From Anisus vortex (Eukaryota; Mollusca; Gastropoda; Planorbidae), in contig OX421499.1 in assembly GCA_949126835.1 (NCBI GenBank), positions 23,285,990 through 23,349,989 on the forward strand: a stretch of DNA of 64,000 nt, in the 5' to 3' direction. Below, piece by piece: positions 44,105 through 57,038 of this stretch. The notes under the pieces were generated by a model. It had not been told where the DNA came from. It ran no database searches and worked only from the letters and a program-made list of their open reading frames with translations. Both the position numbers and the translations under genes were made by a program. Each line of letters begins with the position of its first letter. The first letter of the stretch is position 1.

Positions 44105-44309
44105 GATATACAGCACACTTCTGTATTTCAACGTAAAACTGATAAAACTAGACTATTTGATCAAAAATAACAAACAACTACTGAATTATATCTTTCTAGA
44201 CTGCTGTGACGATGGGGTTGTGTGGCCAGTAGGATGCAACCGTGGCTGCGATACACACACGATACTCCCACCGAACTTTGGCTGTGTTTAGCCAATGCCC
44301 TATGTTTCT

Positions 44310-44668
44310 ATTTAACGTGTTAATATTCACACGGGTTCATGTTCCTTCCTTTCATACACTCACGCGAAATAACTGAAATAATCTTCACACGGGTTCATGT
44401 TCCTTCCTTTCATACACTCACGCTAAATAACTGAAATAATCTTCACACGGGTTCATGTTCCTTCCTTTCATACACTCACGCGAAATAACTGAAATAATCT
44501 TCACACGGGTTCGTGTTCCTTCCTTTCATACACTCACGCGAAATAACTGAAATAATCTTCACACGGGTTCATGTTCCTTCCTTTCATACACTCACGCGAA
44601 ATAACTGAAATAATCTTCACACGGGTTCATGTTCCTTCCTTTCATACACTCACGCGAAATAACTGAAA
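44310..44668. repeat. ~58-bp tandem repeat, six copies, upstream of G3
   Basis: Near-identical units of CACACGGGTTCATGTTCC, TTTCATACACTCACGCG and AAATAACTGAAATAATCTT. The G2-side region (8400-8460) carries one related unit. Confidence 0.95.
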
Positions 44669-44929
44669 AGACGACCTGTGATCAAGTGACAAGACGATCA
44701 TGTTTAGTGTGAAATCACGATAGGATGGTAATACTTCAATTCTCAGATAGAGCTATCAGACAGCCTATTTCACGAGAGTTCAATTACATGTCCAAATATT
44801 CACAGAGTACACAGACGTTACACGGACAGTAATAATAATAAAAAAATTTTTTTTAGTCATACGTCGTGAAAATTGGAAAATAGAAAACGTCCAGAGTTTA
44901 TATAGGATACATGGACTCAAAATGGCTTT

Positions 44930-45160
44930 TAGGAGGCGGTCCTTCCTGTTTCGCCATAAACCCAACTGTCCCATGACTGTAAAGTATGCGCCCCTTTCCC
45001 AACCAGTCAACCGTCGTTAAATGTGTCAGGGGAGTGTCTCGGCATGACCCCATATGGTTTATCTCCCATTGTCTCTCTCCCCACAAGGGCGGCAGCTTCC
45101 GTTGCAAAATTCCACATGTGCCACCTTTCAGTATCTTTGTATAAACACGTGTATAGACAC
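44930..45160 (-). other. Conserved unassigned block shared with 8000-8215
   Basis: Minus-strand sequence with ACAATGGGAGATAAACCATA and TGACACATTTAACGACGG, next to the SINE in both duplicate copies. It is open for 95 and 69 codons here in two frames but broken on the G2 side, so probably not coding. Confidence 0.35.
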
Positions 45161-45316
45161 GTGCTCTGATCCAAACTTCTCGTCAACAAACAAATACCGA
45201 ATTGGATTCTCTTTAAAGTCTCGCTTCTGACCCTACCTTCAAACATTAGACAAAGGCTTTTAAAGCGGGACCCTGTGTGAGGCGGTGGCAACAAAAGATA
45301 GATAACTCAGTATGCC

Positions 45317-45590
45317 CACATGTAAGTAAAGTACCCTTTGGACCAAACTGATCCATAGAGATGGTGAAGCAGCATTCACCAGTTTCTGTGGCCACGGCAT
45401 ACGTGGAGATGTGTGGCCAGCACAATTTCCAGCCGCCTTTACTTTACCCCGACTAGTCGCAGGTACCCATCAGAGCTGGGTAGGACAATCTCAAGTCCCG
45501 GGAAAAAATCCTAGCCTTCTTCAGGATTCAAACCCAGAACATTCGGATCGCCACTCGAACGCGCTGCCACTCGGCGACCAACGGTACTAA
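45317..45590 (-). mobile_element. SINE family 1 copy, duplicate of 7783-8010
   Basis: Plus strand: AAAGTACCCTTTGGACCAAA, then CCCATCAGAGCTGGGTAG, then GGATTCAAACCCAG, then GCTGCCACTCGGCGACC (head). Confidence 0.8.
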
Positions 45591-45720
45591 TGGCCTGAGA
45601 TAGGAGTGGAGTGAAAGGGGGGGGGGGGCTGTATCTTTTAGACGGGTGTGGTGAGAAAAAAAAGATGACGGCATTCGCCCGACACATGTGGTAAATGATG
45701 CCCCCCCCCCTCGAGGAGTG

Positions 45721-47429
45721 CAGGGCCGGTTCTAAGCCACTGCAACCTATGCGGTAGCAGTGGGCCCCTTACTGTCATAGGCCCCGCGCTAATCCAATGG
45801 TGAAAGTATTTTGCGTCCTTGGCTGATATATTCTGTGTCACCAGACAAGGTCTATTGTTTCTACTGTCGCCTAAAACAAAATAAGCTCTTTTGTAAATGA
45901 AGGATTTGACCAGTGGCAAACTGTACCACAAGGCTAACAACATGAAAAATCAAGTTTTTCAAAGACTAGTTGCGATTGTACAATTTCTAGCGGAGCGCAA
46001 TTTAGCTTTCAGAGGGTCATTGAAAAGGTTGGAGAAGTAATGGGAATTTCCTGTATCTAGTAGAATTACTTGCAAAGTTTGATCCAGTAATGGGGGAACA
46101 TCTTCGACGTGTTACCAATGCAGAAATTCATGATCATTACCTGGGGAAGAAGATTCAAAACGAGCTCATTACTGTAGTAGCTGATGCTGTTGTGAATGCT
46201 ATCCTTTGAGATATGAAGAACGCAAAGTATTTTTCAGTAATATTGGATTGTACTCCAGACATAAGTCACAAAGAGCAGATGTCATTAACTATCCGGTAAG
46301 TATCAGATGAGGTTAATGTGGAAGAGCCTGTGGTTGTACACGAACGTTTTATCAAGCTTCTTCCTGTGGAAAGTACTACTGGACAGGACTTATGCGATGT
46401 ACTAGGGAATGAGCTGGAAAAGTTTGAATTAAATATTCAAAATATTCGTGGACAAGGTTATGATAATGGTGCCAACATGGAAGGCGTCCATTCTGAAGTT
46501 CAAAAACGGCTTTTAAATATTAACAGCAGAGCATTTTTTACTCCATGTGCGTGTCATAATTACAATCTGGTTGTAGCAGACATGGTCAAAACATGCCCTA
46601 ATGCGTTAACCTTTTTTGGAACTGTACAACGCGTGTACACCCTCTTTTCAACATCTACAAAGAGATGGTCATTATTTAGAAAGCATGTTTCCAATCTATC
46701 TGTAAAACCTCTGTGCGAAACAAGGTGGGAATGTAGAATAGATAGTGCCAAAGCACTCGTTATCAATTGCTTGAATTTTGTGACGCACTCGATGAATTAG
46801 CTGAATAGGCTAGTTAATGCGATAATTAAAAGCGAAGCAGAAACACTTCATGAAACATTGAAGCAGTACTAATTCTTAGTGTCACTTGTGTTATGGTACG
46901 ACGTGCTCTTCCAAGTCAATTTTATGAGTAAATTTTGTGCAATGGATTCGTACAACAACTTGATGACTTGGCTAAGGAAACTGGGAGTTGATGGGTTTGT
47001 TCAGATTCTTGTTACAGCAAAGGAATTGGCCGAAAACATGGGCGTTTTTGCAATCTTTCCAGCCAAACGTCAAAGAAAAAAAGGCTGTATGATTAATCTG
47101 TGGAAAACTTCACACCTGGAAATATTGTAGATGACTACATGATAAATTGCTTCAACAGAATTGTGGACACTGAATTCCAGTCCTTGCAGTCGAGATTTGA
47201 ACAGCTGAAATCAAACCACAATCTATTAGGGTTTCTTGTCAGCTTCAAGAGCCTTCATCGTGATGACATACGAAAGTTTACAGAGAGCCTCGAGTAAGCA
47301 TTGACAGACGAATTTATTTTCTATTACAAAATCTTAATTTTCACTTTTTATCCTTATCCCTTCTCTACCTAGACTGGGCCCTGCGCTATCCGTTTCGCAG
47401 AGGGCCCCGCAATCGATAGGACAGGCTCT
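45721..47429 (+). mobile_element. hAT element (ZMYM/DUF4371-like transposase family), degraded
   Basis: Left end CAGGGCCGGTTCTAAGCC; right end GGGCCCCGCAATCGATAGGA to ACAGGCTCT. Flanks GAGGAGTG and TAGTAGGG are both close to GAGGAGGG, the intact sequence at the unoccupied G2-side site (7654-7661). So this is an 8-bp TSD with mutations. It carries the transposase remnant 45940-47297. Confidence 0.75.
45940..47297 (+). pseudogene. hAT-like transposase remnant
   Basis: The best segment (46318-46800) contains IRGQGYDNGANMEG, CACHNYNLVVADMVK, STKRWSLF and SVKPLCETRWECR. These are landmarks of the hAT/ZMYM1-like DUF4371 RNase-H-like core (the catalytic Asp is in GYDNGAN). Further pieces follow in other frames at 46879-47130 and 47100-47297. 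Several stops and frameshifts precede 46318. No complete ORF, so inactive. Confidence 0.8.
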
Positions 47430-49339
47430 TAGTAGGGGATGGGGCGAAGAGGTGGTGGGAAGGGTACCGACCTCGCCCTAACACGGGAATAAATTCGGAT
47501 TATCAGTTCAATTGCACTAAATTACTTCGCTATAAATAATGTTACATCATGACAACTGGCTGGCCTGCTGGCGACCGACCCCACAGAATAAGTATGGAAC
47601 AGAATGCGCAATCCCTATATGAGGAGTCACTAAAAGTGAAGCTCGGCTTCCGTCATTTTCTTTTGACGCAAGGCACTGATCGCTAGAGACGCTACTATAG
47701 TAAAATGAGAAAGGCTTATTTATTACTGATATCTAGTCTTAGTAAGTTTAGGACTAAAGCAAGGCTACTAATATTAAGTAATATGAGGTTAAAACTTAAG
47801 GTTGTATATCCTTTATGTGTTCAGGAAAGCCATGTAGTTTGACATGCTTATTTGTAAGATAATCAATCGTTTTCGCATCATTGTTGCAGGCAGCTTATTT
47901 ACACAACAGCCTTTGTACCTTTTGCCTGAAATATTAACTTTGGGTGTTCGAACTTGTAGATTTAATTAAAAATACGTTGTAAATAAGCATAAATATATAG
48001 TGTAGCCAGGTCCGCCGAGTCTAAACAGTATGGCGTCGTTATTACTTCCGGAAACAGAAAAAAATACTATTGCGCATTCTATTCTATATTTATTCTGTGA
48101 CCGACCCGACCCACAGAAGGCTGACAGGCCTACTTCCAACCATCCTATCGAACTGAATCCTGGCACGTAGATATAAAGCCCTGGGCAGATCATTCTAACG
48201 AATTTCAGCCACATCCATCCCCAGCCCGTAACGCTCATAAATCAGTTTTTAAATTTAACTATTTACGCTTTATGGTGTGCCAATTGCTCATGAGCTTACT
48301 TGATGAACAAGGCATTAACTCTTCTACGCTAATTGCTCATGAGCTTAGTTGATGAACAAGGCATTAACTCTTCTACGCTTATAAAAGTGATTTAAGGCAT
48401 AGCTCACTATCTCTGTTGCACTACTTTAACTTTTCTTTTGAGACGGTTTTTATATATTTAGTAATTTTACTCATGGCGGTCCACTTGAAATTGGTTTATC
48501 TGTTTAATCATTATTATGATGAAAATGTCTCCTTTAGTATTACCTCTAAAAAAGACACTAGAAGTGTTAATGGTTAAGTTGAATATAAAAGTTGGCAAAT
48601 AATTGTGCTCCATATTTTTTGTTTGTTGATACGATTAATAGTTTCCCCTATTGTGGATGAAATGCGGGCTCCAGTTAATGTATATTTTCATATCCCGTAC
48701 ATTTACTTCAAAAAATCATGTGGCGTTCGACCTCAAAGCTCAAAAGGCTTACTGACCCATTTCCCTTCATCCTAATAAGCTGAATCTGACACATATACGA
48801 CATATACTAAGTAAAAACCTTCATACCCCATCCCCAATCAACAGGATTGCAAGAGAAATAATCTGTTAACCCTTCCCGTACCGACCTACTTCTATCTATG
48901 CTGCTTTCAGTTCCGCTATATACGCGCCCGGGACTGTAAGGGTTAAGTTGCCAAAAGTGTAAGTAATGTAAACAATTGACATTGATCTATATACGTTAAA
49001 ATTCGGTAAAGAATACAGAAAAAAAACCTTGGTCGCGACTTAACTATCGAATTCCAACTGAGTTAAGAGAATTCGGACTTTCTACAACACAGTACGGCAC
49101 TTTCTCGTCCAATTAAAAGAGGACAGGTATACTGCGCTTCACATTTATTAGTTCATTGATAATTATGCAATCATCTGCAAATAGATTTCCTTATGGACCT
49201 GTACTAATTACTTCAAGTAAATCATTTATGCTTTATATAAATTAGACATTGAAATATTATAGTGAGTCTACGACAGTCCTGTGCCTTTGTTATTGTAAAA
49301 GTCCTAAGTTTACAGTCACTTAAAATTGGTTCTGCTGTA

Positions 49340-49640
49340 TATTATCTTATACATTACAGACTCTCTTTCTATAAATAAGATTATTGTGTCCTACGTTCAT
49401 GCGTGTTCCGAGTTTAGTCTTGCATCTTTATTAATGTTTTAAATGATGTTAAGTTACTGGTTTTCTTGATTTGTTCAGTCAACCCTTTATATGCCCAAAA
49501 TGCCACCAGGGAAGAAAGAGTACTTATATGCAATTGTTCTAGCATAAGGCATAAGTGGCATATAAGTTGATATAAGGTATAAGGAAAGTGTTTCTGTCTT
49601 CATGTTTATCTGCTGTAGAGTATAAATTTACCTTTATTTC
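49340..49640 (-). mobile_element. LINE 3' end, duplicate of 5800-6060
   Basis: Reverse complement carries the CTTTCTTCCC-TGGTGGCATT part and the tail around AATAATCTTATTTATAGAAA. Confidence 0.55.
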
Positions 49641-49929
49641 ATATTGGTATTTAATGAAAATTTTATAACAACCTTGTGTGTTTTTTAATGTTTAAAACAA
49701 ATACCTTGATACTTACTATACAGATAAATGCCATAAAATATGTCTTTGAAAACAAAAACACCACCATTTAATTTTTATTGAAATTTTACCGGAAGTGATG
49801 TTATGGAGAATATTATCACTGAGCTATATATTATGTGGCAATCTCGAATTATGTTTAATTTTTGTTGTAAATATAAATTAATGCACTGATATATATAATA
49901 TTGGACTGTGCTTATAAGTTTAATCTTAT

Positions 49930-50055
49930 ACGTTTACAGACGTTCCTTCTAGATAGAAGATTTTTTACGTCCACTTGGTCCAAATCTCCTGCAGGGCGCA
50001 GGGATCGATCGGTGTAAGGGATAGAACCCACGATAGTTCGGTTAACTAACAGGAA
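49930..50055 (-). mobile_element. tRNA-headed SINE, duplicate of 5340-5510
   Basis: Plus strand TCTTATACGTTTACAGACGT, CCTTCTAGATAGAAGATTTT, GTCCACTTGGTCCAAATCTC and a head remnant GGGATAGAACCCACGA. Confidence 0.6.
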
Positions 50056-50079
50056 CTAATTACACCATAAAAGGTCCCG

Positions 50080-50480
50080 CAAAGAACACTTCGTTCTGCC
50101 AACTCATCGCTTCTGGAAGAGCCCCGTTTCTCTCTGACGACCGTTGGCCTTAGAGCCTTCTCAGTATCCGGTCCGAAGGTGTGGAATCTACTTCCCATTT
50201 AACTGAGGCGAACAAGCTCTATTGTTACTTTCAAAAAGAACTTAAAAACTCATTATTTCAATATTTACCTTCGATAACATTTAACATGCTTTAGAACCCT
50301 ACTGTCTTACTTTTGGGTTAATGCTACATTTATTTGATTTGTCTTTTTTAAATCATCAATCAGATTTGTCACCTAGTCTAGAGTAATATCCATGTTCTTA
50401 GTTGTATGTTAAATGCACTCCGAGCTTTCATTATGTTTGTTGGCAGCGCTATAAAAATATTATTATTATTATTATTATAA
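50080..50480 (+). mobile_element. CR1/L2-like LINE 3' end with (ATT)n tail
   Basis: Translation yields the C-terminal motif VSGPKVWNLLP and FKKNLKTHYF, followed by GTTGGCAGCGCTATAAAAAT and TTATTATTATTATTATTAT. Truncated and frameshifted. Absent from the G2-side intergenic region. Confidence 0.65.
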
Positions 50481-50639
50481 AGTTGTCTATATCATATCAT
50501 ATATTATAGACCTTTTATTTAAAATTTTATATTAATAACAAACAGTGGCAAATCTAACTCTGGAAACTATACACTTTTTTGTGCATACACAAGATTCATG
50601 CAAAAAATATAAAACCTTATTTTATATATAATATGATAC

Positions 50640-51020
50640 TATATAACAGTGCAGCCCGGCAGGTCATGCGTAAAACAAAGCGCGATTCTGCAACAGTTCC
50701 ACGGCGTCGGCTCTACTAGTTCCAAGTGAGAGCCAGAATTGATAGCAATGTGACCATGCTTTGTCATCTGTGGCTTCATTATACTGAGATGCCTTCCTAT
50801 CTCAAGGAACTAATCAAACACTATGTTCGCAAAGAACACTCTGTTCTGACGACTCTCGCATCTAGAGGTGGCCCGTTTCTTTCTTAAGATCTGTCCTGAA
50901 AGTATGGAATCTACTTCCCATCCACCTCAGGCAGACAAATTCTAGACTATCATCACTTTTAAAAAGACCTCGAAAACACATTATTTTAATATTTACCTTT
51001 GTTAAACATTTTTAGAGCCC
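50640..51020 (+). mobile_element. Second CR1/L2-like LINE 3' fragment
   Basis: Contains MPSYLKELIKHYV, then KEHSVLTTLASRG, and a WN-like KYGIYFPS position with frameshift. Same family as 50080-50480. Confidence 0.6.
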
Positions 51021-51579
51021 TAATTGTTTTATAAATAAGCTAAAGTTAAATTACGCGACTATCACTTCAAGTATTAATTATCACTTACTCACTTTTGATG
51101 TTAGAAACGGATTCCTCATAACTAATCGTGTAGCCTTTGTATTGTTCATGGCTTAAAAACAACAACACGACGTCTGAAGTTCTGTTTTCTTTTGGCAAAA
51201 TCTTAGGAAATGAAACAAAATTTAATCCCCTAAATCTTTTTTTACTCACAGTAAAGCCAGTAACGCAGCACACAGACATGTTTTGTTAGTAAATGAACGA
51301 ATAGAACCGAAAATGTTGGCACACGATAAACTTTTAGGTTCACCATGCATGCATAATATTATGTCCTTATGTATGAGTATGAGTAGCCTAAACAATGGTT
51401 ATATAATATGTCAGTGTAATAATGTATATTATACTATGTTATTTACCTATGGGAAACTCGGCAACTCGGAAATACCGAATAATGGAAAATAAACATTCGC
51501 TTTCTGAAAATGTGCATTTTAAAACTGCTTGTTTTATTAATGCGTCATTTGCAACCTTGCAATTTTTTTTTTTTTAATA

Positions 51580-51840
51580 CAACCCAAATCTCAGATAAAC
51601 ATAAAGACAAGAACACTTTCCTTATCCTTTATGCGAGAAGAAATGCATATTTAAATATAAGCACTCTTTCTTCCCGAGTGGCATTGAGGATGGAATGGGT
51701 TGCCTGAACAAACCAGGAAAACCAGTAACTTAACATGATTTAAGATATTAATAAAGATGCAAGCCTAGACTCGGACCACGGATGAGCGTAGAACGCAATA
51801 ATTTCTTTATAGAAGGAGCTTCTGCAATGTATAAGATAAG
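51580..51840 (+). mobile_element. LINE 3' end, related to 5800-6060
   Basis: GAGAAGAAATGCATATTTAA, CTCTTTCTTCCCGAGTGGCA and tail GAACGCAATAATTTCTTTAT plus AGAAGGAGCTTCTG. Confidence 0.6.
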
Positions 51841-53589
51841 ATATAATCAAGTCAAATTTTCATTTGTTTTGATCAATAGAGCATTCTTATCTTATCGTTG
51901 TACCCTACTAGCAGCATGCATGGACATGGGATTTATGTTCTTGTTATAGTGTCACATTTGAGCAGGATGTTGTAACATATAAAAGCAGTGTCTGCATATT
52001 ATTTTAAAAAGATAAGGTAAGTGTTTTTTTAATTTATATTATTAAACAGTTTGTGTATTTTAATTAAATATTATTTAGAGATTATATGTGTTTCGCATAA
52101 TTGTCGTCATCGACTTCCGGTAGTCGTATTCAATGACATTGACACTATAGAGGTTTGTGTTGTGCTTATCTTATCTCATGCTATCTTATTTCGTGTTATC
52201 GTATTTCTTGTTATGATCTACACACGATCCTTCTAAACCCAGAAGATTATTTCAACTTAGCCTCATCAGTGGTTTAAGCGTTTAGTCTTGTTATTGAATG
52301 TTTTATGAACAACCGTAATTTATCTTTCTGTTTCTCTTACAATCATTATACTAGTTTAGGCAGCAGAAGAACACACGAAAACCTACCCATTATGATAATT
52401 AGGAATGAAAATATATACGAACATTAATTGCTGCATAAAAAATAAGAAAGATGTATTTGGCCTAGGGGCCTACCTTTTTTTCATATCTGAGTAGTTTATT
52501 AGACTATTATTGCGTATTTTTATGAACAATATTCTTTATGTATCATTACTACATTACCTTTTAACCTGCTTTCTCGTAATCTAATACTAATTTTAGTGAT
52601 TCAGCTTAAGGCTTAAGGTGTTCCTAGGTGGAAATATGCATTTTTAATTAGCCTTAACACTTTCTGTCCGTAAGAACGCCACTGGCGTTGATCGGCAGTT
52701 CTATTCTGCCGTAAGAACGCCATTGGCGTTGATTTGGGTAGCATTGTTTGTTTCGCTATTAAATCCAAACCAGCTTTCTAAAATTAATTTTAACTTCCTC
52801 TGACTATTTTTAGATATCAAAACTCTTTTTAACATAAGTTTAAAGGGGATTTGACGACCTTTTATGCTTTTTTTTCATTGTTTATAGTGGTGATTATTGA
52901 TTTGTTACGACGGTCACAAGTAGGATAATGGGGGGCTTAGTAAAGATCATCTGAAATACTGTCTGCTGGGCCTTTTTGAAGACATTATTCAATAGAAATT
53001 TAACAAACTTATCTTATTTTATTATAGACACACATTTAATACAATTTAGAATAAAATATATAATTATATCGGTCTAAGACTACATCGAGTCGGGAGCATC
53101 AACCGGTGAAAAATAAGCGTTATCAACTACTTCAACTAGGTCCAACTAGGACCTAATCTTTCCGATTTGTTTCATCATTAATTTATTATGTACACTGTTT
53201 AATCTTTTATATTTAAAATGTATATTTTACTCTCTTAAATTTGATATATAACATGTACCTGACTTTAAAAACAAAATATTTATTTTCTGAAAACATAACC
53301 ACTCCTAGGCCTAGTACTAATAAGAAATGTGAAAATATCATATTTATCTATGTTTTTTCAAACGGTAACAGACATTAATTAAAAGTATTACCTGTCAATT
53401 TTTGTAATTATGTTGATAGCCTAATAGTATATAATTGATATAAACCAAGATTTATTTCAATACTTCTTATAGTTTGTACTTAGCAATTTTTTATTATTAT
53501 TTTTTTACTAGAAAAATTGCATTATTTTTTATTTTTACTAATATTTTTTTCTTTTTTTGGTAATACTTTGGTTCAGCTGCCTCACGAAA

Positions 53590-53865
53590 AGTAGGGTTCT
53601 AAAAAATTCCAACTGAAAATTTTTTCGCGTGGATCTATTGATAAGTGTCTTAGGAAAAGCGGCAGACTATTGAAAATGAAAAAAAAAATTTTTTTCATCG
53701 AAAAAAAAAATCATTTCAATTGTGTTTACCAAAGGCTTGTGACGTCACAAAGCCATAAAACACGATGCATGAATGAATTCTGCAGCGATTCCTATGACAC
53801 TCATCAATAGGTCCTAATACGAAAATTTTCAGTCGGAATTTCTTAGAACCGATACCAAAAAGGGA
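53590..53865. repeat. Nested imperfect inverted repeat inside the piggyBac-type element
   Basis: GGTTCTAAAAAATTCCAACT through TCTATTGAT is repeated in inverse at about 53805-53862, about 85% by eye. A TGTGACGTCACA palindrome lies in the middle. It resembles a MITE inserted in, or carried by, the larger element. Confidence 0.65.
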
Positions 53866-54039
53866 AAAGGGGCAAAATAGCACCAAATGAATACAAAAAT
53901 AAAATTAATCTTACCGTATTTCATATGAAATAACACAAAAAGACACAAAATCCTATTGTTCTTTCTTCCCTACTATGCGTGCCATGTGGTTTTCTAGATT
54001 ACTACTTCCTGTCCCAAGATATGGCCAGGTTGGCCGATA

Positions 54040-54225
54040 CTACTCATTAACAAATACTTAGAAAGCTTAGAAACTAACCGATAGTAATCATTAACAAATA
54101 CTTAGAAAGCTTAGAAACTAACCGATAATAATGATTAACAAATACTTAGAAAGCTTAGAAACTAACAGATAGTAATCATGAACAAATACTTAGAAAGCTT
54201 AGAAACTAACCGATAGTGGGGAAAA
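54040..54225. repeat. 44-bp tandem repeat, four copies
   Basis: Units of AACAAATACTTAGAAAGCTT plus AGAAACTAACCGATAGTAAT inside the piggyBac-type element. Confidence 0.9.
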
Positions 54226-55153
54226 ATCTGGTCCGAGAAGCGCGTGGTACATGGAGTGTGTGCGTTTGATATTATAGTATAGGGATAAAAGAAAAAATAA
54301 ATAAAAATAAACAGATCACAGGGACGTAACAAAATTTAACACAAAAAGCTCAAGGGAAGTAACAATTTTTAATAAAACATGCAAAATTACCAAATTTTCA
54401 ACATTAAATAAAAATCACACAAATGGAACCGCTCAATGAAACCTAGATTGTTGTATTCAGGACAAAAAGATCTTTAAATTGATATATGGCACTTAGAAAA
54501 ACTCCGTGAGGCAGTTAAACCAAAGTATAGCCCTTTTTTTTATTATTTACATAAAGAATTTCAGAACAAAACATATTGTTTTAGATTCAGTATTTATTCA
54601 CCTTTAATTTGATATATAACACTTGGTACATTTAATTAAAAAACGGTATTAAAATATGTTTTTATGACAGATGCATTTGGTCTATAAAAAAAACTCCGGC
54701 AGAACCTGAAAAAAACTACGGACAGAAAGGGTTAAGGACATTTTCAAGCTAGAACTTTTCATTCTTTTTAATTACCTCTAGTATGTTTTCAGAGTCAGAA
54801 ATCGCATATCCGACATTGTATTATTTAACTAAAGTTATGAACAGTTTTTAGCTTTATGTTCTTGTTCTTTTTGTTACGGAAACAAAAAATCATATTAAGA
54901 AAATTTAACTCTACTAAGGATTAATTATTTTTTTGTAAATTAACGACCCAGAGATATATTTAAAAAAAACAACTAATAAAAAGCAGAAACAATGTTACGC
55001 AATGTTTTTCTTGAGTTCTAGTGCACGCAAAGTGATTTTCACTGTCACACGAAAGACACCCCCCCCCCCCTCGAAAAAGAAAAAAAAGTAAATTCAAGTC
55101 TCTTTCTCAAGAAATTGAGGGCTATGTTGGGATGACTATTAGGATGTTGGCAC

Positions 55154-56633
55154 CAGTGCCGGATTAAGGATCCTGGGGCCGGGAGCAAAGAACTTTTGTG
55201 GGCCGGATGTTTTCAATTATTGACCATTAAAAAATTTGTTCAAAACTTTTCTTGCTTTCTTAAATAAACCATGTACTAAAACGTTTATTTACAATTTGCA
55301 GCACGTATTAAACAACATTTACTTTTCGAGCCTTTTGGCGTGCGAAATCAATCACAATATCATGAAAGTCAATGTCGCGCAAAATTTCAAACTCAATGCT
55401 CATCAAGCAAAGCGTGTTCAATCGAACGTCTCCCATTGTGGACCTCAATGAGTTCTTCACTCTCTTCAAGGTAGAAAAACTTCGTTCTCCTGTGCAGTTT
55501 GTTGTCATCATGCAGAGGAATAGTTTGAGAACCGTTTCTACATTGGGGAATGTGCTTTGCAATCCATTCTCAACGATGGTAAGAAATAATTGTAGTTCTG
55601 GATGGATGATACACCCTTGGGAGATTGCTGTGAGGATTCCACTCTGAGAAATGCGGAAAAATGAAGCAATTCCTCTGCTAGAGAATCTTCAAAATCATCT
55701 GGATATTTTTGCTGAAGCTGAGAGGATGCTGACCGAATCATATCAGTGGACGCATGCTCCAGATGCCTCAGAAATCCAAAAGTTTGGTTCAGCTCTTTGT
55801 ATGCTGCCAAACGATGTACTAGGGCACTTCGAAGTTTGTCAAGTGTAAGTAAGAAGACTTGAGTTTTGAACCGATCCGAAGGATTGAACTCCGTTTCATC
55901 AGCATCGCCCTCATCAAACTGTTTCATCCGTTTTCGTTTCCTTACACTGTCTTCTCTGTAAGAAGAATTATCACTATGGAGTTTTCCTCGCAGTTCATAA
56001 GTTCCAAAGTCATTTCGCTGCTGGTCAATAAATTCAATTAGTGATTTGTAGAGTTGCACAACTGTATTGAGATCCATCTTCAAGTCTTGTAAAGTACAAC
56101 TGGTGGCGTTAAATCGGTCCAGGAACACATACCAAAATTCAGCCATAATCCCAGTTTCCAAATAGCTCATTGTTTTGGACAATGAGTCAGCCTGGAGCCT
56201 ATCATCTTGAGGTTGGTTGTCATCGTTAGAAAGATTATCAAGAAGTTGTTTAATTTTTGGGTAACCTTTCACATAAGCCTTCGTAGCGTCGGCGTGCGCA
56301 GACCATCTTGTGTCACTTAGCCGCTTGACAACAGACAACTGAAGTGGACGAAACAGTTCAATTAGTTGGGCCCAACGATGAGTTGATCTTGAGAGAAAAA
56401 CATATAGCTGTTGCATATGGTTAAAAAAAAGTGACGGTCTCATTAATTGGTCAATTTTCGTAATTTAAAAAGCGAAATCTAATTTAACTATTAAATAAAT
56501 TTTAATATTCTGCCCGAGCCTACGAAAGGTCAAATCCTTTCATTCTGATCTTTAATGATATAAAAATTGGGCCGGTACGGAAGCTGGGGCCGGGGGCTGG
56601 AGCCCCCACAGCCCCCTGGTTAATCCGGCACTG
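55154..56633 (-). mobile_element. hAT element with perfect 8-bp TSD
   Basis: Terminal inverted repeats CAGTGCCGGATTAA / TTAATCCGGCACTG. Target duplication GTTGGCAC at 55146-55153 and 56634-56641. 1480 bp, so internally deleted relative to full hAT elements. The minus strand carries a transposase C-terminal part. Confidence 0.9.
55308..56443 (-). pseudogene. hAT transposase (ZMYM1-like) C-terminal half, frameshifted
   Basis: A 301-codon frame (56443-55538) holds RSTHRWAQL, VVKRLSDTRWSAHADATKA and SDRFKTQVFLLTLDKL, typical of the DUF4371/hAT core after the first catalytic residues. A second frame (55562-55308) continues with CTGERSFSTLKRVKNSLRS, the hAT dimerisation region. A frameshift near 55550 separates them and the N-terminal zinc-finger/DNA-binding part is missing. 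Not functional as it stands. Confidence 0.85.
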
Positions 56634-57038
56634 GTTGGCACGCTAAATGAATTAGAAATCATAATTCGGCCGACACCTACTGTAGAGCTCACCCTTTGTC
56701 ACCCACAAAGAAAGAAAAGAAATCGAAATTTAAATGCACATAATTTGTCTTATAAAAGAAACCTTGACTGAATCCTTAATGCCATACTAAAATAGTGATT
56801 TCAATGGGTTGAAATGAAAAATACATATAAAATATAAATAAGATAACATATTTTAAATATTTTTTTACAATTTCTTTTATATTCTAATTGCATCCCAGTT
56901 AATAATCCCGAAAGTATCGAAATTGCAACAGAGCGAAACATTTCCAGCCACGCCGGTGCCGAAATGTGCAAGAAGAGAAGCGACTCAAATTTAGTAGTGA
57001 CTTAGCAAACGGGAACCGCGTTCTGATTGGCCGTTACC

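Larger units (their letters stand above)
52658..54731. mobile_element. piggyBac-type non-autonomous element, TTAA target site
   Basis: Terminal inverted repeats CACTTTCTGTCCGTA and TACGGACAGAAAGGG (one mismatch) lie directly inside TTAA on both sides (52654-52657, 54732-54735), as for piggyBac. Length 2074 bp. No transposase ORF. Internal inverted repeats: CTTTGGTTCAGCTGCCTCAC near 53570 and its inverse near 54510, plus a nested hairpin at 53590-53865. Confidence 0.8.
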
